From NCBI GenBank assembly GCA_934464615.1, contig CAKSKA010000022.1, forward strand, positions 1 to 10,926: a stretch of DNA of 10,926 bases, read 5' to 3'. Under the pieces are notes generated by a model that saw nothing but the letters and a program-made list of their open reading frames with translations, did not search any database and was not told where the DNA came from. Positions 6,201 through 10,926 of this stretch are shown one piece after another (within the stretch, counting starts at the first letter, position 1; every line of letters starts with the position of its first letter). A program made the position numbers and the translations under genes. The DNA is from an uncultured Eubacteriales bacterium. GTDB lineage: Bacteria; Bacillota; Clostridia; Oscillospirales; Acutalibacteraceae.

Positions 6201-7414
6201 TTACAATCACGGCGCGGTGGAAAATAAATCAGTACACAATTACTTTTGATACCGACGGCGGCAGTAAAATTGACGCCATAGTACAGGATTACGGTACGGC
6301 GATTACAGCACCTGCCAACCCGAAGAGAAACGGCTATACCTTCAAGTGTTGGGATAAAGTTATCCCAAAAACAATGCCTGCGGAAAATATAACAATTAAA
6401 GCACAGTGGACGGACATCGAAAAGCCGACGGGTGAAATAAGCGTCGGCACAAGTAAATGGAAAACTTTCCTCAACAATATCACTTTCGGGCTGTTCTTCA
6501 AGAACACGCAAACGGTGACAATTACCGCAGTCGATAACAGCGGCGAGGCTGTAAAAATTGAATATTTGCTGTCGGCTAAAGAACTGACCGCGGCTGAACT
6601 TGCAAACGCGTCTTTCACAGCGTACACCGCACCGTTCGGCATCGATCCCAATAATGAATATATTGTCTATGCCAGACTGACCGACACGGCAGGGAATGTA
6701 TCCTACATCTGCTCGGACGGCATTGTGCTTGACAGCGTAAACCCCGTTATCTCCGGTATTGAAAACGGCAAGATTTACTGTGCGGCGCAGACTGTTACGA
6801 TAACCGAGAAGTACGCATATACCGTCACCGTAAACGGAACGGCAGTCACGCTTGATAAAAACGGCAGTTTTGTTCTTAATTCGGCGAATAACAAGCAGAA
6901 AATAGTTGTCACCGACAAGGCGGGCAACACCGCAGAAATGACCGTGACGGTAAATAACGGCCATACATTCGGCGAATGGGTATCGAACGGCGGCACGCAC
7001 ACACATAAATGTACTGTGGATGGCTGCAACGGTACCGAAACGAAAGACTGTTACGGCGGTACTGCTACCTGTACCGAAAGGGCGATATGCGAGGGCTGCG
7101 GCAAGGCCTACGGCGAGACAGACGCAAAGCACCATCCGACTCTTGCGCATATGCCGGCAAAACAGGCAACCGCCGATGCCGAGGGCAACAATGAATACTG
7201 GCACTGCGGTGATTGCGGCAAGTATTTTTCCGATGAGGCAGCGGAAAACGAACTTGACGCAAAAGATATTACGGTGCCGAAATTGCAAAACACCGCCAAC
7301 CCCGAACCGACAAAACATAACGGCGGCGTTGCGGCAGGAATTGCGCTGGCTTTGGCAGGCGCAGGTGCGGCAACAGGCGCGGTGTTATTTATCAGAAAAA
7401 AGAAAAAAAGATAA
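3272..7414 (+). CDS. Large secreted surface protein: beta-helix modules, Flg_new/InlB repeats, Ig-like region, C-terminal membrane anchor
   Basis: This 1380-residue protein is probably displayed on the cell surface as an adhesin or matrix- or carbohydrate-binding protein. Residues 1-25 are a signal peptide (KKR, hydrophobic core, ALA|DD cleavage). Two related modules follow, at about 55-417 and 427-770. Each has a right-handed beta-helix region of GGGVYV-x-GGTFTM-x-GG-x-I rungs and ends in a Flg_new (Listeria-Bacteroides, InlB B-like) repeat with a GWL/RWL core. Further Flg_new repeats lie at 773-849, 853-923, 925-984 and 987-1046, with GY-x-F-x-GW and YAQW-type endings. Residues 1050-1226 look Ig-like (VTDKAGNTAEMTVTV). 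Residues 1230-1337 are Cys/His-rich, 1351-1374 form a membrane helix, and KKKKR ends the protein. No LPXTG is present; LQNTA (1338-1342) is at best a degenerate sortase motif. GGAGG at 3258-3262 supports the start. The first about 920 codons are GC-rich and GGC-heavy, whereas the rest matches the flanking DNA. The binding partner cannot be deduced. Confidence 0.9.
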   Translation: MKKRILSILLALCMVLCIVPVSALADDTALRSIAVQNIGPNEAAIDTDLYEKMSARASLIKLVDDIDIGTLSIDYEVTIDLNGHVLKMIGSGSVFKVEKGGHLTIIDSDPDAAHKFTPNADGLWVLDETSGTKTVNGGVITGGTGSSIGISVYGGGVYVEGGGTFTMDGGNIVGCTASTTFQARGGGVFVAEKGTFTMSGGSITGCTTVGGLSYGGGIYNEGTVTLSGTAEIRDCHAKDGDGEAAYGGGISDNGRAFQISGNVRVTGCTDDGGKTDAMIMNIGSVISGGTFDGSVLNYGTISGGTFNGKVVNDYKITDGTFNGEVVNYATISGGTFNGTVTNYGTITKGAISGVTLTYQLNGEDYVTQIVQSGNAATPIYPFVDAGQVFEGWLKADGTMWDFTTAVTENTTLTGWVYVPVTNETELKAALAKYTVDIIRLTDDIDIDSSLTILRKLTLDLNGHVLKMTGSGSVIILDDKSGTTGDLTLMDSDPTAEHKFKVNGVEPWVLDDSGTEIVKGGVITGGTGTKIFNVNFLEGGGVNIGGGALTMNGGNIVGCIAQYGGGLYLCQGSFTMNGGSIVGCSSTYRSLTTGEPVESGIYGYSYDRSKLSVITLNGGLIKNIGQYGINTRAGTIIYANGGEVYGEFSVGQTSKVTSLPGHTGVTVFRGRTVIDGAYGANVSHIDWGIYYGELYFVDGGKDITTGLTVTYMTDGVEYAKQILPSGTLATRPDAPTKKGYDFVRWLKPDGTAWDYAKDTVTENITLSAKWIPHTYTVTFDSTGGSEVTTKTMTATYGEPLANMPVPRREGYVFLGWYDTMTGGKCYGDIDGNGTDAYDKDGNTTLYAQWMEAPSRMVYFNTRGGTMTGPTEVLHKTNTPIARPSDPTKVGYTFTGWYTDSACTQPWNFDDWMTEEFTLYAGWTVNQYTITIKRENGEADIIIKQDFGTAVTAPNLTRTGYTFDGWDKTFPTTMPAEDITITARWKINQYTITFDTDGGSKIDAIVQDYGTAITAPANPKRNGYTFKCWDKVIPKTMPAENITIKAQWTDIEKPTGEISVGTSKWKTFLNNITFGLFFKNTQTVTITAVDNSGEAVKIEYLLSAKELTAAELANASFTAYTAPFGIDPNNEYIVYARLTDTAGNVSYICSDGIVLDSVNPVISGIENGKIYCAAQTVTITEKYAYTVTVNGTAVTLDKNGSFVLNSANNKQKIVVTDKAGNTAEMTVTVNNGHTFGEWVSNGGTHTHKCTVDGCNGTETKDCYGGTATCTERAICEGCGKAYGETDAKHHPTLAHMPAKQATADAEGNNEYWHCGDCGKYFSDEAAENELDAKDITVPKLQNTANPEPTKHNGGVAAGIALALAGAGAATGAVLFIRKKKKR
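3434..4522 (+). repeat. First copy of the beta-helix plus Flg_new module
   Basis: Encodes residues 55-417. Landmarks are DDIDI (64-68), LNGHVLKM (81-88), DSDPDAAHKF (107-116), WVLD (124-127), GGVITGGTG (137-145) and then beta-helix rungs. The same landmarks recur in order in the second copy. A 22-nt stretch at 3515-3536 is identical to 4652-4673, exactly 1137 bp (379 codons) away, which supports ancestral tandem duplication. Confidence 0.85.
4127..4306 (+). repeat. Four tandem 45-bp repeats
   Basis: Four uninterrupted 15-residue units (residues 286-345) follow the pattern I-S/T-x-G-T-F-N/D-G-x-V-x-N-Y-x-T, and a fifth partial unit (ITKG) follows. The nucleotide copies are similar but not identical, for example in the recurring ACCTTTAACGGC core. 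Each unit probably forms one short beta-helix coil. Copy number could vary between strains through recombination. Confidence 0.85.
4550..5581 (+). repeat. Second copy of the beta-helix plus Flg_new module
   Basis: Encodes residues 427-770. Landmarks are DDIDI (442-446), LNGHVLKM (460-467), DSDPTAEHKF (490-499), WVLD (507-510), GGVITGGTG (519-527) and two or three Gly-rich rungs, ending in a Flg_new repeat (703-770). It lacks the 45-bp tandem repeats found in the first copy. Confidence 0.83.
5378..6409 (+). repeat. Five consecutive Flg_new (InlB B-type) repeats
   Basis: Encodes residues 703-1046 as five beta-grasp-like repeats of about 60-77 residues, each with an aromatic GY-x-F-x-x-W core and an AQW/AKW/AGW/ARW ending. 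The last two are exactly 62 codons apart and share a 17-nt identical stretch, AATCAGTACACAATTAC, at 6041-6057 and 6227-6243. They therefore look like the most recent duplication. Confidence 0.88.
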
Positions 7415-7428
7415 TATAACAGGCAATA

Positions 7429-7460
7429 AAAAAGCGTAATCCGTACGGATTACGCTTTTT
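7429..7460. terminator. Bidirectional rho-independent terminator
   Basis: A perfect 32-bp palindrome (14-bp stem 7429-7442/7447-7460, loop GTAC) carries five A on one side and five T on the other. It lies between the convergent surface protein and symporter genes and can terminate both. Confidence 0.93.
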
Positions 7461-7472
7461 ATAATTTGTATT

Positions 7473-8894
7473 TTACCGTTTTAACTTGTGCTGTTTTAAT
7501 TTGCAGGACTCAACAACCATTTTTGAAAGGGCGATTAATGCCATAACATTGGGTATTACCATTATGTTATTAAACATATCGGTAAGTTCCCAAACAAGAT
7601 CGTTTGAAAGCACAGAGCCTAAGAAGATGAATATAATGGCTATTACAGAGTAAATGAGATTTGACTTTTTGCCGAACAGATAGTTAACATTAATCCTGCC
7701 GAACAGGTTCCAACCCAGAATGGTGGAAAACGCAAAGAACAGCAGGCAAATTGCCACAAACATATTGCCGACGGTATTATTGCCGAATGCGTTGCCGAAA
7801 GCAATTTGTGCCGCATTTGTTTTTGATACGCCGAGCGCCGCAAGATTTTCGGCATTTAATACCTGATTATGAAGTATGCCGCCTTCCGTAAACAGTGTAG
7901 AAATAACAACAAGCGCGGTCATTGTAAGCACTACAAATGTATCTATAAATACGCCTGCCATTGCAACAACGCCCTGATCATGCGGATCTTTAACATTTGC
8001 GAGCGCGTGTGCGTGCGGTGTAGAACCCATACCGGCCTCGTTTGAGAAAAGTCCGCGTTTAACACCTTGGCTTATTGCCGTTTTAATTGCATAGCCTAAG
8101 CTTCCGCCGACTATCGCCGTAGGATTAAAGGCGTATTTGAATATAAGCCCAAAGGTTTCCGGGATGTATTTTATGCGTATGCAAAGCACAATAAGTCCGC
8201 CGATTATGTAAAGCACAGCCATTACAGGCACAATTTTTTCGGTTACCGAACCTATACGCTGAATTCCGCCTATAAATATAAAGAAGGCAATTATGCAAAG
8301 TGCTATGCCTATTATCCATTCCGGAATTCCGAATGCCGTGTTGCAAGCCTCGCTTATGGAGTTTGACTGTACCATGGTGCCCATAAATCCGAGTGCAAGG
8401 GTAATTGCAACGGCAAAAAATCCTGCAAGGAATTTGCCGAATTTGCCCTTAAAGGCAGTGCGTATGTAGTAAACCGGACCGCCGGATACCGTTCCGTCCT
8501 CGTGTACAACCCTTGTTTTTTGGGCAAGTATTGCCTCGCTGTAAATTGTTGCCATACCGAAAAACGCTATTATCCACATCCAAAAAATAGCGCCGGGACC
8601 GCCTATAAGTATTGCGCCGCAGGCGCCTACTATATTGCCCGTGCCGACTTGTGCGGCGATTGCTGTGGTAAGGGCTTGAAATGATGATAAACCGCCCTTG
8701 TGTTTTTTGCCGTTAAGGTTAATGTTACCGAAAGTTTTTTTCATACTTTCTCCGAAACATCTTACCTGTACAAAGCGTGTGCGTATTGTAAAGAACACGC
8801 CTGTGCCTATCAAAAGGATAATAAGTATGTAATCCGACAGATAGGAATTGATTTTTTGCACTATAGGTAAAAGTGCGTCTTGAATTGCCTGCAT
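7473..8894 (-). CDS. Sodium:alanine/glycine symporter (AGCS family)
   Basis: The 473-residue multispanning membrane protein belongs to the alanine/glycine:cation symporter family (AGCS, TC 2.A.25), which moves alanine or glycine with Na+. Family signatures are GLSSFQALTTAIAAQVGTG (68-86), GGPGAIFWMWIIAFFGMAT (98-116) and the conserved loop GVKRGLFSNEAGMGS (277-291). The length is typical and about ten or eleven hydrophobic spans are visible. AGGGGG (minus strand, 8903-8908) lies 8 nt before the ATG. It is a single-gene unit behind a glycine riboswitch, which points to glycine as a physiological substrate or signal. The riboswitch terminator T-run abuts the ribosome binding site. The gene ends at a shared bidirectional terminator. 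Confidence 0.96.
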   Translation of the reverse strand: MQAIQDALLPIVQKINSYLSDYILIILLIGTGVFFTIRTRFVQVRCFGESMKKTFGNINLNGKKHKGGLSSFQALTTAIAAQVGTGNIVGACGAILIGGPGAIFWMWIIAFFGMATIYSEAILAQKTRVVHEDGTVSGGPVYYIRTAFKGKFGKFLAGFFAVAITLALGFMGTMVQSNSISEACNTAFGIPEWIIGIALCIIAFFIFIGGIQRIGSVTEKIVPVMAVLYIIGGLIVLCIRIKYIPETFGLIFKYAFNPTAIVGGSLGYAIKTAISQGVKRGLFSNEAGMGSTPHAHALANVKDPHDQGVVAMAGVFIDTFVVLTMTALVVISTLFTEGGILHNQVLNAENLAALGVSKTNAAQIAFGNAFGNNTVGNMFVAICLLFFAFSTILGWNLFGRINVNYLFGKKSNLIYSVIAIIFIFLGSVLSNDLVWELTDMFNNIMVIPNVMALIALSKMVVESCKLKQHKLKR

Positions 8895-8908
8895 TTGTTG
8901 TACCCCCT

Positions 8909-8942
8909 AAAAAAATTGCTGCCCGACGTTTATCGGACAGCA
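8909..8942 (-). terminator. Intrinsic terminator of the glycine riboswitch
   Basis: Read on the minus strand, TGCTGTCCGA (8942-8933) pairs with TCGGGCAGCA (8926-8917) around a 6-nt loop. AA and seven U residues (8915-8909) follow, just before AGGGGG. This is the likely expression platform: ligand binding would change whether this hairpin forms. A competing 5-bp pairing between the aptamer's 3' strand (GACAG) and CUGUC of the terminator is visible but short. Confidence 0.88.
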
Positions 8943-8998
8943 CGGAAAAAACAAATAAACAAACATATTCAAATAATAAAAGTAAAAGAATAGTTATG

Positions 8999-9071
8999 CT
9001 CTGTCTGTTTGCCTGAGAGATTCGGCGTAAGCCTTGCACCTTCGGCATTCAACTGAATGAATTCTCCAGAG
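8999..9071 (-). ncRNA. Glycine riboswitch, single aptamer
   Basis: On the minus strand the 73-nt segment runs CTCTGGAGA (9071-9063), a CATTC/GAATG hairpin, then GCCGAAGGTGCAAG, a GGC/GCC hairpin, and finally TCTCTCAGGCAAA ending in GACAGAG (9005-8999). This matches the gcvT-type glycine aptamer consensus: GGAGA opening, CCGAAGG-GCAA core, CTCTCAGGC-A-GGACAGAG close. P1 pairs CTCTG (9071-9067) with CAGAG (9003-8999). Only one full aptamer is present. It precedes an Na+/alanine-glycine symporter gene and a terminator, so it senses glycine and sets transporter expression. Whether glycine turns it on or off cannot be decided from the sequence. Confidence 0.95.
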
Positions 9072-9080
9072 TGTCCTCCG

Positions 9081-9105
9081 CTGCCGGTTTAATAAATCCC
9101 GACAG
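9081..9105 (-). ncRNA. Extra 5' helix next to the glycine aptamer (possible ghost aptamer)
   Basis: On the minus strand CTGTCGG (9105-9099) pairs with CCGGCAG (9087-9081, one G-U) to give a 7-bp helix directly upstream of the aptamer. Singlet glycine riboswitches are known to carry a vestigial 'ghost' helix in place of a second aptamer. A 5' position would suit the class with the ghost upstream. The assignment is tentative. Confidence 0.5.
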
Positions 9106-9138
9106 TTTCATCGAACGTCATATAAAATTGCAATAAGT

Positions 9139-9167
9139 ATTGTAATGCATTTAATAACTATTGTCAA
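9139..9167 (-). promoter_or_regulatory. Promoter of the glycine riboswitch-symporter unit
   Basis: On the minus strand TTGACA (9167-9162) and TACAAT (9144-9139) are separated by 17 bp. Transcription should start near 9132, leaving a leader of about 238 nt that contains the extra helix, aptamer, AT-rich linker and terminator. Confidence 0.88.
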
Positions 9168-9198
9168 TACTTTGTCGAAAAAACATTGAATTTTGTGC

Positions 9199-9226
9199 TT
9201 GTTTTTTATTTTAATTGTGATATTAT
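9199..9226 (+). promoter_or_regulatory. Promoter of the VanY-type lipoprotein gene
   Basis: TGATATTAT (9218-9226) is an extended -10 element (TG-n-TATTAT). A weak -35, TTGTTT (9199-9204), lies 16 bp upstream. The start near 9233 would leave a leader of about 20 nt, consistent with initiation at 9253. It is divergent from the riboswitch promoter, with about 30 bp between the two -35 boxes. Confidence 0.6.
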
Positions 9227-9252
9227 TAATATGTAAAATGTGTGGTGATTTT

Positions 9253-10239
9253 ATGAAAAGGTTTCTTGTGCTTTTTGCGGTGGCTGCTTTGTGCGCAGGT
9301 GTTTGCGGCTGCACACAAAACAAACTTAAAATTGATACGGTAACACAGTCGCCCTGCGTGGTGGGCAGCGATGTAAAACGCTTTATAATTTCCGCCGCAA
9401 ACACTGCGGAAGATATAACCGCCTGCAGCGCGGAAGTTGTGCCGGTACAGGCAGAGCATATACCGGTTGAAAAAATCAATTTAAGCAAGTACAGCGCAAC
9501 CCTTACGGTAGGAAATAAATTTATGCCTATTGTTACAATGCTGCCGGAAAATGCGGATAATAAGGATGAGATATGGGAGTCGGACAATACGGATATTGCG
9601 ACGGTAAATAAATACGGCAATATAACCGCAAAGGGTGTAGGCAAGTGCAAAATTACGGTTAAATCGGCGGATAATCCAGAAGTTTATGCCGTGTTTGAAC
9701 TTACGGTCAACGAGCCTGAAAAAACGGAACTTACCTATATTGACGGTATTCTTATAGTCAACAAAACGTACGCTTTGCCGTCGAACTATAATCCGGGTAC
9801 CAATCCCGAGGCCAAAGCTGCGCTTGATAAAATGTTTGCCGATGCGGCAAAGGACGGTTGTTCAATGCGTGTGGTATCGGGATTCAGGAGTTACAATATT
9901 CAAAAAGGACTTTACCAAAGTTATGTGCGGCGTGACGGCGTTAAAAATGCCGACAGGTATTCTGCCCGTGCGGGACATTCCGAACACCAGACCGGTTTGG
10001 CATTTGATATTAACGATGCCAGCAGCAGTTTTACCGGTACAAAGGAAGCAATTTGGCTTGAGAAAAACGCGTATAAATACGGATTTATCTTACGCTATCC
10101 GCAGGGTAAGGAAGATATTACAGGTTATATGTTTGAGCCTTGGCATTACAGATATGTCGGCATCCAAAACGCGGAAAAACTGTTTAACAGCGGACTTACA
10201 ATTGAGGAATACTATAATATAACTTCGGTATATTCATAA
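9253..10239 (+). CDS. Lipoprotein with Big_2-like domain and VanY-type D-Ala-D-Ala carboxypeptidase domain
   Basis: The 328-residue protein is a predicted extracellular lipoprotein that trims the terminal D-Ala from peptidoglycan stem peptides. Residues 1-20 form a lipoprotein signal (MKR, hydrophobic core, V-C-G-C20 lipobox; Cys at -2 is unusual). Residues 77-153 resemble a Big_2 Ig-like domain (SATLTVGNKF, ESDNTDIATVNKYGNITAKG). The C-terminal part (about 160-325) is the LAS-family metallopeptidase VanY: SGFRSY (209-214), SEHQTGLAFDI with Zn ligands H245 and D252, and EPWHY with catalytic E295 and ligand H298. All key residues are present. No resistance genes or two-component system lie nearby, so wall maintenance is more likely than vancomycin resistance. 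The start is placed at 9253 because the promoter and the lipobox spacing exclude 9193; 9238 is possible but less likely. The ribosome binding site is weak. Confidence 0.92.
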   Translation: MKRFLVLFAVAALCAGVCGCTQNKLKIDTVTQSPCVVGSDVKRFIISAANTAEDITACSAEVVPVQAEHIPVEKINLSKYSATLTVGNKFMPIVTMLPENADNKDEIWESDNTDIATVNKYGNITAKGVGKCKITVKSADNPEVYAVFELTVNEPEKTELTYIDGILIVNKTYALPSNYNPGTNPEAKAALDKMFADAAKDGCSMRVVSGFRSYNIQKGLYQSYVRRDGVKNADRYSARAGHSEHQTGLAFDINDASSSFTGTKEAIWLEKNAYKYGFILRYPQGKEDITGYMFEPWHYRYVGIQNAEKLFNSGLTIEEYYNITSVYS

Positions 10240-10240
10240 A

Positions 10241-10274
10241 AAAACGGAACACTGTTTAAGTGTTCCGTTTAATT
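10241..10274. terminator. Bidirectional terminator between the carboxypeptidase and muramidase genes
   Basis: AAACGGAACACT (10242-10253) pairs with AGTGTTCCGTTT (10259-10270) around loop GTTTA. An A-rich 5' flank and a T-rich 3' flank let it serve both convergent genes. Confidence 0.9.
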
Positions 10275-10278
10275 TTGT

Positions 10279-10926
10279 TTATTCTATTTTTATTTGCAGC
10301 TTGTCAATTTCAACGCCCATAACTCCGGCATATCCGTCCATACCGTTTTCTTTGCTGTTGTCGCTCTGCCAGGGATAGTATTTTCCGTTAACGGCTGAAA
10401 CACGGTATTTTGCAAATCTGTAAGGTCTTACACCGTCGGGTGTAAAATAATAAACTTCAACGGCGTCTATAGGTCTGCCGTTACCGGCATATCCGTATTT
10501 GTCGTTGTTTTGGTCATACCCTTTAACATACGGCAGCCATTCGCCGTTTTTTACATGTACGCGGTATTTAACAGATCCCTTATCCACCTTTATCATGACA
10601 TCTGTCACGGGTTTTCCCGGTATTCCTGCGTAGTCGTCAAGGTTTTTAACCTCGGGCAGCCAGCGGCCTGCCGTGCGCACCTTGTAATAAATATTTATTT
10701 TGTCGGGATAGTCGGGAGCACTCGGCTGTGCAAAAAAGATGTCGTTAAGCATAAAATTCATATCTGTTCTGCCGGATATACCTTCAATATTGCCCGATGA
10801 TGAATATTGCCACATATCATAAGGTCTGCCGAACCCGTTAACTTTGTCACCGTATTCGGCAACCCATTTGCTTACATTTTCGTACCAGTCATCAGTCATT
10901 TTCTCGTTCCAAAAGGCAGAACGGGA
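10279..10926 (-). CDS. GH25 muramidase, C-terminal part, with three wall-binding-like repeats (5' end outside window)
   Basis: The reading frame is open from the window edge, so the 215 visible residues are the C-terminal portion of a longer protein. The ATG at 10899 is internal. Residues 1-64 match the end of a GH25 (lysozyme, N-acetylmuramidase) domain: AFWNEK, W-V-A-E-Y-G, and YDMWQYSSSGNIEGISG-x-TDMN, the family's conserved last strands. The catalytic Asp/Glu residues would lie upstream and cannot be checked. Three related repeats follow at about 77-115, 119-160 and 171-215, with pattern Y-x-V-x-V/A-x-G-x-W/Y-x-P-x-V/W followed by YAG-x-x-G-x-x-I/V. They resemble clostridial hydrophobic-W (ChW) type modules seen behind GH25 and amidase domains, and probably bind the wall. 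It converges on the VanY-type gene, so two peptidoglycan hydrolases are neighbours. Confidence 0.88.
   Translation of the reverse strand, partial: SRSAFWNEKMTDDWYENVSKWVAEYGDKVNGFGRPYDMWQYSSSGNIEGISGRTDMNFMLNDIFFAQPSAPDYPDKINIYYKVRTAGRWLPEVKNLDDYAGIPGKPVTDVMIKVDKGSVKYRVHVKNGEWLPYVKGYDQNNDKYGYAGNGRPIDAVEVYYFTPDGVRPYRFAKYRVSAVNGKYYPWQSDNSKENGMDGYAGVMGVEIDKLQIKIE

Noticed and set aside
5024..7318. A 764-codon open frame antisense to the surface protein gene
   Set aside because: It mirrors a GC-biased, repeat-rich coding sequence on the other strand. It has no ribosome binding site or recognisable domain, and the plus-strand product has a signal peptide, repeats and an anchor.
9193..9252. Upstream start for the VanY-type gene
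   Set aside because: It would put about 40 residues before the lipobox Cys and lies upstream of the predicted transcription start.
9253..10239. Vancomycin-resistance vanY cluster
   Set aside because: No vanS/vanR, vanH, ligase or vanX gene is present. The domain architecture with Big_2 suggests a housekeeping wall enzyme.

Overview
The window looks like chromosomal DNA of a low-to-moderate-GC gut-type Firmicute (class Clostridia, probably a Ruminococcaceae/Oscillospiraceae relative). The reasons are CCA-encoding tRNA genes, strong AGGAGG-type ribosome binding sites, canonical TTGACA/TATAAT promoters, many rho-independent terminators, and a surface protein built of InlB-type (Flg_new) and right-handed beta-helix repeats. 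No phage, transposase or CRISPR gene is visible. The species assignment is inference.

Layout, left to right. (1) 1-240: tRNA-Gly(GCC) and tRNA-Cys(GCA), each followed by a hairpin terminator. (2) 386-2383, plus strand: an integral-membrane methyltransferase of the isoprenylcysteine carboxyl methyltransferase (ICMT/PEMT) type, a TetR-family regulator with a textbook promoter holding two operator-like palindromes, and a GNAT acetyltransferase. A terminator closes this group at about 2519. (3) 2676-7414, plus strand: a second TetR regulator whose stop codon overlaps the start of a 1380-residue secreted surface protein (ATGA overlap). The surface protein has a signal peptide, two copies of a beta-helix module each followed by a Flg_new repeat, four more Flg_new repeats, an Ig-like region, a Cys/His-rich module, and a C-terminal membrane helix with a basic tail. 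A palindromic bidirectional terminator follows. (4) 7473-9167, minus strand: a sodium:alanine/glycine symporter (AGCS family) behind a promoter, a single-aptamer glycine riboswitch and an intrinsic terminator. (5) 9253-10239, plus strand: a lipoprotein with a Big_2-like domain and a VanY-type D-Ala-D-Ala carboxypeptidase domain. (6) 10279-10926, minus strand, cut by the window edge: the C-terminal part of a GH25 muramidase with three wall-binding-like repeats.

How the parts fit together. Most of the window serves the cell envelope: a large surface protein under a translationally coupled TetR regulator, two peptidoglycan hydrolases facing each other, and an amino-acid transporter set by glycine level. 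The ICMT-like/TetR/GNAT group resembles a small stress- or ligand-responsive unit, but its substrate cannot be read from the sequence.

The points most worth a second look are the TetR-coupled mosaic surface protein (recurring Gly-Cys at the ends of beta-helix rungs, a composition break near 6035, no LPXTG), the paired 16-bp operators at 992-1032, the inverted repeats flanking the GNAT gene, and the singlet glycine riboswitch with an extra 5' helix. None of them amounts to proof of a new system.
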